DNA of 23,692 nucleotides from a virus: the IMG/VR virus record IMGVR_UViG_3300010354_000668, positions 1 to 23,692 of that record; one strand, written 5' to 3'. The position numbers were made by a program, and so were the translations under genes. Under the pieces are notes generated by a model, which did not search any database, had not been told where the DNA came from, and worked only from the letters and a program-made list of their open reading frames with translations. Each line of letters opens with the position of its first letter. Position 1 is the stretch's first letter. Below are positions 1-6,550 of this stretch, piece by piece.

Positions 1-102
1 CCGGTGCCGAAGGCTGCCCCGGTGAAGGTGCCGGCCGCCAAGCCAAAGCGCAGGCCGCCGGTGCCAAGGCTGATGCCGGATCAGTACGGCATCGCGACCT
101 GA
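1..102 (+). CDS. C-terminal end of an upstream phage protein (partial)
   Basis: The first frame is open from base 1 to a TGA at 100-102 and encodes 33 residues rich in Pro, Lys, Ala and Arg (for example KPKRRPPVPRLMP), ending PDQYGIAT. Its start lies outside the window. Position immediately upstream of a scaffold gene and capsid gene suggests the tail of a portal, protease or other head protein, but nothing in these residues identifies a family. The basic, proline-rich composition resembles a disordered C-terminal tail. Confidence 0.6.
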   Translation, partial: PVPKAAPVKVPAAKPKRRPPVPRLMPDQYGIAT

Positions 103-108
103 ATAGGT

Positions 109-126
109 TGGGGGCCGAAGCCCCCA
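109..126 (+). terminator. GC-rich hairpin after upstream gene, possible terminator
   Basis: A perfect 7-bp stem, TGGGGGC / GCCCCCA, closes a CGAA tetraloop just after the stop codon at 102. No T-tract follows, so intrinsic termination would be weak; it could also stabilise the upstream transcript's 3' end. Just before it, around 91-110, GCGACC...AATAGGTT faintly resembles the late motif described for this window, but the match is too loose to call a promoter. Confidence 0.35.
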
Positions 127-190
127 CGGCACGCGCCACCCATGGAGTGTGCCTGTTGTAGCCTACAGGCGACCATTCAGCCCTGCGGGC

Positions 191-856
191 ATGACCGAAA
201 CGAACGAAACCATCATGCCTGCGGCAGGTGGTGATGATCTGGACAAGCTGCGCGACAGCGTGGCGAAACTGGAGGCCAAGAATCGCGAACTGAAGGCCGA
301 GAAGGATCGGCTGCGGACCGCGACGCAGGAGCTGGAAGACCTGCGGCAGTTCAAGGCAGAGCAGGAGCGGCAGCAGCTCGAAAGCCGCGGGCAATACGAC
401 CAGGCCCGTGAGACGCTGCAGCAGCAGTACAACGAGGGCATTGCCCAACGCGATCAGCGCATCGCGCAGCTTGAGGCCAGGGTGCGTGAGCTGGAGCTGG
501 TGATGCCGGCGAGCTCCGCTCTATCGGCCGTGGTGCATGATCCCGATGATGTGTTCAAAACCGGCCGGCTGAAACCTGAGCAGATCGAGGCCAGCCCCGA
601 TGGCCCGGTGGTGGTGAACGGTCTGGAGCGCACCCCCATCGCGGACTGGGCACGATCGAACCTGCCCCAGCACTACCTCAAGGCCCCACGGCCGCAGGGC
701 AGTGGCGCACCGGCTGGTGCTGGTGTGCCGGCAACGATGCCGGCGGGAATGAAGAATCCGTTCAGCCGCGAGAGCTTCAACCTCACCGAACAGGGCAAGC
801 TGCTGCGCACCAATCCGGCGCTATTTGCCCAGCTGAAGGCTACGGCCGTGAAATGA
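191..856 (+). CDS. Putative capsid scaffolding protein
   Basis: 221 residues from the ATG at 191; an in-frame GTG at 149 would add 14 residues, but the ATG start MTETNETIMPAAGG is more natural. Residues about 15-100 are a long, highly charged helix with heptad-like Leu/Glu/Lys/Arg/Gln spacing, a predicted coiled coil. The C-terminal half is Pro/Gly/Ala-rich, with a basic-hydrophobic end (KLLRTNPALFAQLKATAVK). Scaffolds of HK97-fold capsids are typically such helical proteins and are encoded directly before the major capsid gene, as here. The protein would act inside the prohead and be absent from the mature virion. Family membership is inferred from architecture and position. Confidence 0.7.
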   Translation: MTETNETIMPAAGGDDLDKLRDSVAKLEAKNRELKAEKDRLRTATQELEDLRQFKAEQERQQLESRGQYDQARETLQQQYNEGIAQRDQRIAQLEARVRELELVMPASSALSAVVHDPDDVFKTGRLKPEQIEASPDGPVVVNGLERTPIADWARSNLPQHYLKAPRPQGSGAPAGAGVPATMPAGMKNPFSRESFNLTEQGKLLRTNPALFAQLKATAVK

Positions 857-859
857 TGT

Positions 860-876
860 GGCAAGATAGGCCCATG
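860..876 (+). promoter_or_regulatory. Late motif copy A, upstream of the capsid operon
   Basis: GGCAAGATAGGCCCATG lies 65 bp before the capsid ATG and just after the scaffold stop codon. It matches the repeated late-unit motif GGCAAnnTAGGn(n)ATG and is preceded by TG at close spacing (ATGATGTGGCAA). Read as an extended -10, CAAGAT keeps the A-11 and T-7 positions. No -35-like hexamer is apparent. Confidence 0.6.
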
Positions 877-933
877 AGGGGATGGCAGCGCCTAACCCAC
901 GGCCCTGCGGGCACACTGCACTTCATTCTGTGA
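874..933 (+). CDS. Possible 19-residue leader peptide before the capsid gene
   Basis: The ATG that ends motif copy A opens a short frame, MRGWQRLTHGPAGTLHFIL, stopping 7 bp before the capsid start at 941. It has no Shine-Dalgarno site. If the late motif is a promoter, this ATG would sit at the 5' end of the capsid mRNA. It contains the 11-mer CCCTGCGGGCA, which also occurs just before the scaffold ATG (181-191). It may be only a chance frame in the leader. Confidence 0.2.
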   Translation: MRGWQRLTHGPAGTLHFIL

Positions 934-940
934 ACCCACG

Positions 941-1963
941 ATGCCGACCACACGGTCAGACATTGTCATCCCTGAGATTTTTACCCCGTATTTGGAGGAG
1001 CAGACCACGCTGCGGAGCGCATTCCTGCAGTCGGGTATTGCCACCCCCATGGCGGAGCTCAATGCTGAGGAGGGCGGCGATTACCGCACCGTCCCCAGCT
1101 TCACCGCCAACCTGAGCGGCGACGCTGAGGTGATGCGTGATGATCGCTCGGCAACCCCGAGCAAGATTGGCGCCGAAAGCCAACGCGCCATCATCATGCA
1201 CCGCATCAAGGCATGGACCAGCCGCGATCTGGCCCGTATGGCTGCTGGTGCTGATCCGATGGCCGCCATTGGCAACAAGGCCGGCGCCTGGATCGCAAAC
1301 CAGCAGCAGAAGGATCTGCTGGCCATCCTTGATGGCTGCTTCGGCCCGCTGACCAGCAACACCACCGGCGCCCTCAAGGATCTTGCGGTTGATGATGGTG
1401 CCAGCGGTCAGGCCGTTCTTGGCCCGTCCACCGTGGCTCGCGTTCGCGCGACACTCGGTGATGCAGGCGGCAAGCTGACGACCTGTTGCATGCACTCGGC
1501 CATCTACTACGACCTCTACGAGAGGAAGGCGCTGGACTTCGTGACCGCTGCCGACACTGCTGGCAGCTTCCCGGATTCGGCCAATGATGCCGTCGGCGGC
1601 ACCTATCAGAACGCTTTCGGTCAGGTCGAAATCCCGATCTTCATGGGCATGCGCGTCATCGTTGATGACAGCGTTGCTGCTGTGAGCGGCAAGTATGCCG
1701 TTTACTTCTTCGCGCCTGGTGCCATTGGCACTGGCAATCAGCAGGGGCTGCGAACTGAAACCGATCGGGACATCCTGGCGAAGGAGGATGCCATGGCCGT
1801 TGACTGGCACAACGTCATGCACCCGATGGGCGTCAACTACAAGAGCACCGCTCCTGTGAATCCCGATCGGGATCAGCTGGCAACGGCTTCCAACTGGGAT
1901 CTGGTGTGGGAGCTGAAGAACATCGGCATCGCCCGTGCCACCGTGATCAGCAACTTCGATTGA
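941..1963 (+). CDS. Major capsid protein
   Basis: 340 residues, the expected length for an unprocessed HK97-fold coat protein. The sequence begins with the common coat-protein style TRSDIVIPEIFTPYLEEQT and continues with a helix-rich middle (TSRDLARMAAGADPMAAIG, then a QQQKDLLAIL stretch typical of the spine helix region). The C-terminal half holds a beta-rich segment (FMGMRVIVDDSVA) and a Gly/aromatic-rich end (HPMGVNYK), resembling gp13-like phage coat proteins. It assembles the icosahedral shell on the scaffold encoded just upstream. No N-terminal cleavage domain is evident. There is no clear Shine-Dalgarno site before the ATG; transcription probably starts at motif copy A. Confidence 0.85.
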   Translation: MPTTRSDIVIPEIFTPYLEEQTTLRSAFLQSGIATPMAELNAEEGGDYRTVPSFTANLSGDAEVMRDDRSATPSKIGAESQRAIIMHRIKAWTSRDLARMAAGADPMAAIGNKAGAWIANQQQKDLLAILDGCFGPLTSNTTGALKDLAVDDGASGQAVLGPSTVARVRATLGDAGGKLTTCCMHSAIYYDLYERKALDFVTAADTAGSFPDSANDAVGGTYQNAFGQVEIPIFMGMRVIVDDSVAAVSGKYAVYFFAPGAIGTGNQQGLRTETDRDILAKEDAMAVDWHNVMHPMGVNYKSTAPVNPDRDQLATASNWDLVWELKNIGIARATVISNFD

Positions 1964-1972
1964 GGAATCGCC

Positions 1973-2380
1973 ATGAGCCAACCTTCAACTTTTGACGCGC
2001 CTACCCAGGCGTACTTCACGGCCAGCCTCATCATGCTGGCCAATGCTGCCGTTGTGGATCAGGCGTTCTTCATTGCGCCTGAGCCCCTGGAGGTGGTGGA
2101 AATCCATGAGATCCACACCACCCTCGGCACCGGTGCTGGTGATGTGACCCTGCAGGTCGAACGGCTGCAGGGCACCGAGGCCCCCGGCGGCAACGGTGAT
2201 GCGCTGCTGGCAACCACGGTGGACCTGAAGGCAGCGAACAACACCCGTCAGTCGCCCGCGCTGACCGCCACCACCGCCAACCTGCAGCTCGCTGCAGGTG
2301 ACCGGCTGGGTGTGGACATCTCCGGCACTACCACTTCGGTGGCTGGTGTGCTGGTGACCGTGCTTCTGCGGCGGATCTGA
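1973..2380 (+). CDS. Putative capsid decoration or head-fibre-like protein
   Basis: 135 residues with a good Shine-Dalgarno site (GAGGA, 7 nt before ATG), 9 bp after the capsid gene. The protein is beta-rich, Thr/Ala/Gly-rich and almost Cys-free, with segments such as VTLQVERLQG and LQLAAGDRLGVDISG that suggest a jelly-roll-like surface fold. In many phages a small beta protein directly after the coat gene decorates the capsid, so that role is inferred. No specific family motif was recognised. Confidence 0.5.
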   Translation: MSQPSTFDAPTQAYFTASLIMLANAAVVDQAFFIAPEPLEVVEIHEIHTTLGTGAGDVTLQVERLQGTEAPGGNGDALLATTVDLKAANNTRQSPALTATTANLQLAAGDRLGVDISGTTTSVAGVLVTVLLRRI

Positions 2381-2610
2381 TGGGGATGTGGGGCTGGCGA
2401 CGGCTCCGCAGGCAGATGGAGGCAGCTGCTACGGCGGCTGCCTCTTCTGCTGCGTCGGGGCAACCTATGAACACCACTGGACAGGATGATGCTGGAACGC
2501 GAGGACTACGCGGGCGCGGAGGTGATCTCCGACACGACGCTGAGAACGGGCCGGTTCGGCGCGCTGCAGGCCGTGGCCGCCGCCGTGCTGGACACGGGGA
2601 CGGTGGTTGA
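2380..2610 (+). CDS. Doubtful small ORF bridging decoration and next head gene
   Basis: The ATG overlaps the previous stop codon by one base (TGATG). The frame encodes 76 residues, of which only the first 35 (2380-2485) lie outside the next gene; these include a Trp/Arg-rich start (MGMWGWRRLRRQME) and an Ala/Ser-rich helix. After 2486 the sequence reads as a low-complexity Arg/Gly frame, which looks like a shadow of the real gene there. Possibilities are a short real gene with a long overlap, an untranslated leader, or an N-terminal extension of the 2486 gene joined through a +1 frameshift. Confidence 0.3.
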   Translation: MGMWGWRRLRRQMEAAATAAASSAASGQPMNTTGQDDAGTRGLRGRGGDLRHDAENGPVRRAAGRGRRRAGHGDGG

Positions 2611-2722
2611 CTTCACCGGTGACAGCGTGGCAACGCTGCCGATCCCGGTCGGTACCACGATCTACGGCACGTTCACCGCGGTGAAGCTGAGCAGCGGCAA
2701 GGTGATCGCCTACCGGCTCTGA
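2486..2722 (+). CDS. Small head-region protein, unknown function
   Basis: 78 residues from ATG 2486 (or ATG 2489), preceded by GGACAGG. The body is a compact beta domain: YAGAEVISDTTLRTGRF, then VDFTGDSVATLPIPVGTTIY, then FTAVKLSSGKVIAYRL. Small proteins of this style sit between the capsid gene and neck genes in many siphovirus-like genomes and may be capsid-associated. It ends 4 bp before the MuF-type gene. No catalytic motif or family signature was recognised. Confidence 0.65.
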   Translation: MMLEREDYAGAEVISDTTLRTGRFGALQAVAAAVLDTGTVVDFTGDSVATLPIPVGTTIYGTFTAVKLSSGKVIAYRL

Positions 2723-2725
2723 TAG

Positions 2726-3691
2726 GTGGATGCGATCGAGGTGTTCCTGCGGACCGCGCTGCAGCAGCGGCGGGTAGAGGATCGGCAGATCCGGGCAGCA
2801 CTGGCCAGTCTCCGGCCGGTGCTTTCCGATGTGGACCGCATCATCCGGGAGTCGGGCGCCTTGGAACCGGGGCCAGCACGCGAGCGGATCATCCGGGCAG
2901 TGTCGGACGTGATCGCCCGGCAGGTGCGTGATCAGTGGGGCATCCCGATGCTGGCCAGCCTGCAGGATGAGCTGAGCCCGTTTGTGGAGCAGCAGATGGG
3001 GCAGGCCCGGCGGCTGGTGGAAGCTGCCGGCGGCACACTGACCAACCCGGGCGCTGCAGTAGTGAATGTGCCGGCGATCGTAAATGGCGTGATCGTGAAC
3101 GGCCGGCCCCTCGGGGAGCAGCTGACCAGCAGCCTGCCGGCGAGCATCGCCGATCGGGCGGAGCGCTACATCCGGCTGGGGCTGAACGATCCGGGCGTTG
3201 AAGCCACGTTCGAGACGGCAGTGAGGACCACGGCCGAGAATGCGGTGGAGGCCACCATCCGCAGCGGTGTGCATAGCGTGGGCAGTGCTGCGCAGCAGGC
3301 GATCTACCAGTTCGAGACGGACCCCGACTGGCTGCAGGGCCGTTTCACCTGGACCGCAGTGCTCGACAGCAGGACGTGCCCGGTGTGCGTGGGGCAGGAT
3401 GGTACGGAACGTCTGCAGGACACCCCCGGAGCGTTCTGGGATGGCCAGCGGAAGATCGACCCGCACTTGAACTGCCGCTGCTACCTGATCCCCAGCACCT
3501 GGCGCGGTGAGGACAACCGCCGGATCGTGGTGGGCGACAGCGGCGAGCAGGTGGTGCCATTCCGCACGGATGTGGAGGGCTGGATCCGGCAGAACCCTGA
3601 TACCGCTGCGGAGATCTTCGGCAAGGCCCGCGCGAAGCGGCTGATCGATGGCGAGATCAGCCTTGACCGTGCGGTGCGTGAGGCAACCTAG
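2726..3691 (+). CDS. MuF-type minor head protein
   Basis: 321 residues from a GTG start at 2726, 4 bp after the preceding gene. The C-terminal half carries the Mu gpF-like signature. After FTWTAVLDSRTCPVCVGQDG come H247, C250 and C252 (PHLNCRCYLIP), so C218, C221, H247, C250 and C252 form a probable zinc-binding or structural cluster. The N-terminal 200 residues are helical and charged. MuF proteins are minor head components that interact with the portal and may enter the cell with the DNA. The gene stops with GCA ACC TAG, where the TAG belongs to late motif copy B. Confidence 0.8.
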   Translation: MDAIEVFLRTALQQRRVEDRQIRAALASLRPVLSDVDRIIRESGALEPGPARERIIRAVSDVIARQVRDQWGIPMLASLQDELSPFVEQQMGQARRLVEAAGGTLTNPGAAVVNVPAIVNGVIVNGRPLGEQLTSSLPASIADRAERYIRLGLNDPGVEATFETAVRTTAENAVEATIRSGVHSVGSAAQQAIYQFETDPDWLQGRFTWTAVLDSRTCPVCVGQDGTERLQDTPGAFWDGQRKIDPHLNCRCYLIPSTWRGEDNRRIVVGDSGEQVVPFRTDVEGWIRQNPDTAAEIFGKARAKRLIDGEISLDRAVREAT

Positions 3692-3697
3692 GGCATG
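3682..3697 (+). promoter_or_regulatory. Late motif copy B, upstream of the H1-like gene
   Basis: GGCAACCTAGGGCATG overlaps the stop codon of the MuF-type gene and precedes the next ATG (3711) by about 14 bp. Its core is identical to the minus-strand copy at 6943-6958. The ATG inside the motif opens only a three-codon frame (Met-Ile-Pro-stop), so the working start is the next ATG. Confidence 0.65.
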
Positions 3698-3710
3698 ATC
3701 CCCTGAGACT

Positions 3711-4187
3711 ATGGCCCGTTCCTATCGGCGTGATTCCAGTGGCAGGTTCTCCGGCGGCGGCGGGGGAGGTGGTGGCCGTAGCGGCGGCAAGCCGAAGACC
3801 ACCACCGCCAAGGGCCGGGCACGGACTGCGGAGGCCAGCGCACGGGCGCAGGTGAAGGCTGGCGGCGGCAGCAAGGCCACCCGCAGCCTGCTCACCGCTC
3901 AGCGGGCACGGGACTACTACAAGGCCACAGGGACCGGCACGAAGCGCAGCCCGGCGAAGGCCGCTGCTGCACCGGCAAAGGCCCCGGCCAAGGCTGCTGC
4001 CAAGCCAGCCGCGAAGATGGGCAAGGCCGCGCCCAACCCGGCGAAGCAGAAGTACCAGGCCGCTCGCAGCCAGGTTCGGGAGCTGAAGATGTACCGCGGC
4101 GGCAAGACCGATGCCGTGGTGAAGAAGGCCGAGGCCAAGGTGACCAGAATGGAGAAGAAGCGCAAGTCCAGCCGCGCACGGGTCTAA
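3711..4187 (+). CDS. Histone-H1-like basic DNA-binding protein
   Basis: 158 residues, very basic: I count about 42 Lys/Arg against about 7 Asp/Glu. The N-terminus has an eight-Gly run in an Arg/Ser/Gly region. The middle is built of Ala-Lys-Pro repeats (APAKAPAKAAAKPAAK) like the C-terminal tail of histone H1 and bacterial Hc1/AlgP-type proteins. The C-terminus is a charged helix (VVKKAEAKVTRMEKKRKSS). Such proteins bind DNA non-specifically and condense it. Encoded in the head module, it could help pack or eject the genome or compact host DNA. The first codons, ARSYRRDSSGRFSGG, resemble common phage structural leaders. Function is inferred from composition. Confidence 0.65.
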   Translation: MARSYRRDSSGRFSGGGGGGGGRSGGKPKTTTAKGRARTAEASARAQVKAGGGSKATRSLLTAQRARDYYKATGTGTKRSPAKAAAAPAKAPAKAAAKPAAKMGKAAPNPAKQKYQAARSQVRELKMYRGGKTDAVVKKAEAKVTRMEKKRKSSRARV

Positions 4188-4190
4188 TCC

Positions 4191-4757
4191 ATGCCTACAG
4201 CGATTGATGCCACGGTCGGCGGTGCTGCCGCGAACAGCTACATCACGGTGGCGGAGGGCACGTCCTATGCGGACGATGTGCTCGGAACCCTGAACTGGAC
4301 CACCGCGAGCGCGGATAACCGCACGCGGGCGCTGCTGGCCGCTACAGCACGGCTGGACGAGCTCAGCTGGATCGGCGAGCGTGCAGCGACCACACAGTCG
4401 CTGGCATGGCCCCGGAGTGCCGCTGAATGCGGCGAGCACAGCTACAGCACCTCCGAGATCCCAGCACCGGTGAAGCGGGCCTGCTGGGAGCTGGCGGAGC
4501 TGCTGCTGGGCGATGCCGATGCGTTCTCCACCGTGGCGCAGGTATCGGGCGAGCTGGTGCCTGGCATCCCGAACGCCAACCTGCGGAGCGCCAGCCTGGG
4601 CAATGGTGCGCTTGATCTGGAGTTCAAGGATGGCGGCGGCGCACCGCTCTACCGCAACGCGCTGAATGTGCTGCCATCGCTGGTGCCACTGCTAGGGTGT
4701 CTCTGCACCTCGGCTCCGGCATCGTCGGTTGGGACGGTACGGCTGGTGCGTGGATGA
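4191..4757 (+). CDS. DnaT-like head-tail connector (adaptor) protein
   Basis: 188 residues starting 3 bp after the H1-like gene. The N-terminus follows the DnaT-like phage family closely: AANSYITVAEGTSYADDV, then an Ala-rich helix with LLAATARLDELSWIGER, then SLAWPRS, then IPAPVKRACWELAELLL. Despite the family name, such proteins sit at the head-tail connector position after capsid genes and are thought to form the adaptor ring under the portal. The last 35 residues (LPSLVPLLGCLCTSAP) are atypical and may be a divergent tail. A strong hairpin terminator follows 12 bp after the stop. Confidence 0.7.
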   Translation: MPTAIDATVGGAAANSYITVAEGTSYADDVLGTLNWTTASADNRTRALLAATARLDELSWIGERAATTQSLAWPRSAAECGEHSYSTSEIPAPVKRACWELAELLLGDADAFSTVAQVSGELVPGIPNANLRSASLGNGALDLEFKDGGGAPLYRNALNVLPSLVPLLGCLCTSAPASSVGTVRLVRG

Positions 4758-4769
4758 ATGTGGGATGAC

Positions 4770-4797
4770 GCCCAGGGCTTCGGCTCTGGGCTTTCTC
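4770..4797 (+). terminator. Rho-independent terminator with UUCG loop
   Basis: GCCCAGGGC (4770-4778), loop TTCG (4779-4782), GCTCTGGGC (4783-4791), then TTTCTC. The stem is 9 bp with one G-U pair and the exceptionally stable C(UUCG)G tetraloop; the T-tract is short. It ends the head operon and isolates the sigma-like gene. Confidence 0.8.
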
Positions 4798-4807
4798 ATT
4801 GCGACCG

Positions 4808-4813
4808 TAGACT
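4808..4813 (+). promoter_or_regulatory. Possible -10 box of the sigma-like gene
   Basis: TAGACT fits the TAnnnT -10 pattern and ends 6 bp before the ATG at 4820, so transcription would begin at or next to the start codon. It lies just after the terminator that closes the head operon, so a separate promoter is needed here. It differs from the late motif (GCGACCGTAGACT rather than GGCAAnnTAGG), which would fit expression by host polymerase before the late units. Confidence 0.4.
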
Positions 4814-4819
4814 GCAGCG

Positions 4820-5356
4820 ATGCAACTGTCGCTGCTGGAGGAGCCCGCGCAACCGCCACCGAAGCGGGCCGGCAGCTGGCTGGCGACACCATTCAGCAAA
4901 CAGGAGCAGCGTGATGCCGGGCGGCTGTATGCGGAGAACATCAAGCTGATCCGATGGCTGGGCCACCGGCTGACGCGGCGGTTTTCGATGATGCGCCGGG
5001 AGGATGTCTACTCCTGCATCGACGTGGCATTTCTGAAGACATTCAGGGCATGGGATCCTGAGCGGGGAAAGCTGAGTACAATCCTTGAGAGGTTTGCGAG
5101 CGGTGAATGCTCGCATTTCGTGCGTGATCACAACTTCTCTGTTTCTGCCCCTGGCCATGTCCGGGATCTTGGCCGCCGGGCCCGCAAGCTGCTCGACATC
5201 GGGATGCCGGCCGCTCAGGTGTGTCGTGATCTTGGCATCACGACCGATAAGCTGCGCGAGGCGCTCGTTGCAACCAGCGGTGTGGACCATGAGACCAGGG
5301 ACTGGGCCATGCACGAATGCCCCAGGCCGACACCATGGGATGTGCTCACGGATTGA
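4820..5356 (+). CDS. Phage sigma-70-like factor, regions 2 and 3 only
   Basis: 178 residues. Residues 38-108 line up with sigma region 2: ENIKLIRWLGHRLTRRF (2.1), EDVYSCIDVAFLKTFRAWDP (2.2, core-binding), ERGKLSTILERF (2.3, DNA melting) and SGECSHFVRDH (2.4, -10 reading). SVSAPGHVRDLGRR follows the order of region 3.0 in sigma factors (there, IPVHM-type). Residues 128-150 (GMPAAQVCRDLGITTDKLREAL) form a helix-turn-helix like region 3.1. Region 4, which reads -35 boxes, is absent. Its own terminator and promoter isolate it, and a late motif copy starts one base after its stop. It probably directs host RNA polymerase core to late promoters lacking a -35; this role is inferred. A non-sigma HTH regulator is the alternative. 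Confidence 0.65.
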   Translation: MQLSLLEEPAQPPPKRAGSWLATPFSKQEQRDAGRLYAENIKLIRWLGHRLTRRFSMMRREDVYSCIDVAFLKTFRAWDPERGKLSTILERFASGECSHFVRDHNFSVSAPGHVRDLGRRARKLLDIGMPAAQVCRDLGITTDKLREALVATSGVDHETRDWAMHECPRPTPWDVLTD

Positions 5357-5376
5357 GGCAAGCTAGTAGGGCACTG
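5357..5376 (+). promoter_or_regulatory. Late motif copy C, upstream of the tail tube gene
   Basis: GGCAAGCTAGTAGGGCACTG begins at the first base after the sigma-like gene and ends 13 bp before the tail tube ATG. Compared with other copies it has a 3-bp insertion (TAG duplicated as TAGTAGGG) and CACTG in place of CATG, so it is the most divergent clear member. Confidence 0.55.
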
Positions 5377-5389
5377 ACACTGGATCACC

Positions 5390-6124
5390 ATGGCCGGCGA
5401 GTTTCTCGCGTTTGGGTATGAGCTGTACATCGGCGCGGGCACCACGTCGAGCAGCTACCCGACTGCTGTTGGGTCGCTGACCAAGGTCTACAACCTGACC
5501 AACGCACCGCTGGCGGGCACCAGCAACAGCACCAGCATCCTGGACTACGACTCTGACCCCGGCTGGACCCGCGACCGGGTGACCAGCGTTGGCTACAGCC
5601 TGCCGATCACCACGAACTTCAAGCCGAGCGATCCCGGCTACCGGATCCTCAAGGAGGCATTCGAGGAGGCCCCGAATGGTGCTGCGGTGCAGTTCTGGCT
5701 CAAGACCCCGGTGAAGGATGGTTCGGGTGATGACGGCGAGATCCATGCCGGCGTCGCCACTGTGACGGCCTTCGACCCCGGCAACACCGTGGGCGAGACC
5801 AGCACGATGAGTTTCACGCTGACGGGCTTTGGCCAGCTGAAGTGGTGGCCGCAGGGCAACCCGATCGCCACGCTGACCGTGACCACTGCCGGCTCGGGCC
5901 TGACGGCTGCGACCTACGACGATGTGGTGCTGATCGGCGGCAGCGGTGAGGGTGCTACGGCTGACATCACGGTCGCCGCTGGCGGCACTGTGACCACTGC
6001 ACCGACGATCATCCTGGGCGGCAGGAACTACGTCGTTGGTGACGTGCTGCAGGTTGCGCTGGCATCGGTGGGTGGCGCGGGCGCTGATGTGGCTCCCACG
6101 TTCACGGTGGCAACGGTCAGCTGA
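5390..6124 (+). CDS. Major tail tube protein
   Basis: 244 residues. Residues 1-160 read like a siphovirus tail tube subunit: beta-rich, with YELYIGAGTTSSS, DPGWTRDRVTSVGYSLPITT, DPGYRILKEAFEEAPNG and a closing strand TSTMSFTLTGFGQLKWW. These form the hexameric rings of the tail lumen. Residues about 163-244 are a separate Gly/Thr/Val-rich domain (TLTVTTAGSGL..., APTIILGGRNYVVGDVL), probably an Ig-like or beta-sandwich decoration on the tube surface. The stop is directly adjacent to the stop of the minus-strand neighbour (TGA|TCA). Expression is presumably from motif copy C. Confidence 0.75.
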   Translation: MAGEFLAFGYELYIGAGTTSSSYPTAVGSLTKVYNLTNAPLAGTSNSTSILDYDSDPGWTRDRVTSVGYSLPITTNFKPSDPGYRILKEAFEEAPNGAAVQFWLKTPVKDGSGDDGEIHAGVATVTAFDPGNTVGETSTMSFTLTGFGQLKWWPQGNPIATLTVTTAGSGLTAATYDDVVLIGGSGEGATADITVAAGGTVTTAPTIILGGRNYVVGDVLQVALASVGGAGADVAPTFTVATVS

Positions 6125-6550
6125 TCAGAGGCCGAGCGATCCGAGGCGGTTCCATTCGTCTCGGAAGAATCGTTCGATCGGGTGACGACTCAGTGCGGGG
6201 CTGATCCAGTCCCGTGCTGGGTAGTTGCGATCGGGGATCCCGTTGAGGATGTAGCCGGCATAGGTGACGCTGCCACCGCCCCAGACGAAGCGGATTTGTG
6301 TGGCCGTGTCGCGGCGCCGCACCTGGCTGTTGAGGAATGCGCCGGTGTCCACGATGTCGCGGGGGCTGCCGACCCTCCGGCCGTCGCTGCGCTCGGTCTC
6401 GCGTGGCCAGTCGTATTGCACGGCCCGGATCTGCTCCTTGAATTCAGGCCCGAGGCGGTCGGCATAGTTGGCCAGGATGACCGGTACCCTGTCCCGAAGC
6501 CTGTCACCACTCCACCCGCTCAGGTCCAGTTCTGCCCGGATGGTGGTCAT
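6125..6550 (-). CDS. HK97 gp10-like neck/tail-completion protein, inverted
   Basis: 141 residues on the minus strand; its ATG overlaps the preceding stop (ATGA). It has an N-terminal helical region (LRDRVPVILANYADRLGPEFKEQI), DTGAFLNSQVRRRDTATQIRF around residues 67-87, and YAGYILNGIPDRNYPARDWI with Trp/Pro motifs near the C-terminus. This order (helices, an aspartate-Thr/Ser-Gly turn, a central sheet, then a Pro-Ala-Arg loop) is typical of gp10-like proteins that join or complete the tail. In most phages this gene is co-directional with the tail tube gene; here it faces it, with no intergenic bases between the stops. Confidence 0.6.
   Translation of the reverse strand: MTTIRAELDLSGWSGDRLRDRVPVILANYADRLGPEFKEQIRAVQYDWPRETERSDGRRVGSPRDIVDTGAFLNSQVRRRDTATQIRFVWGGGSVTYAGYILNGIPDRNYPARDWISPALSRHPIERFFRDEWNRLGSLGL

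Noticed and set aside
956-1981. Long minus-strand ORF of 341 codons opposite the capsid gene
   Set aside because: It mirrors the capsid gene, has no recognisable protein character, and long antisense frames are expected in GC-rich DNA.
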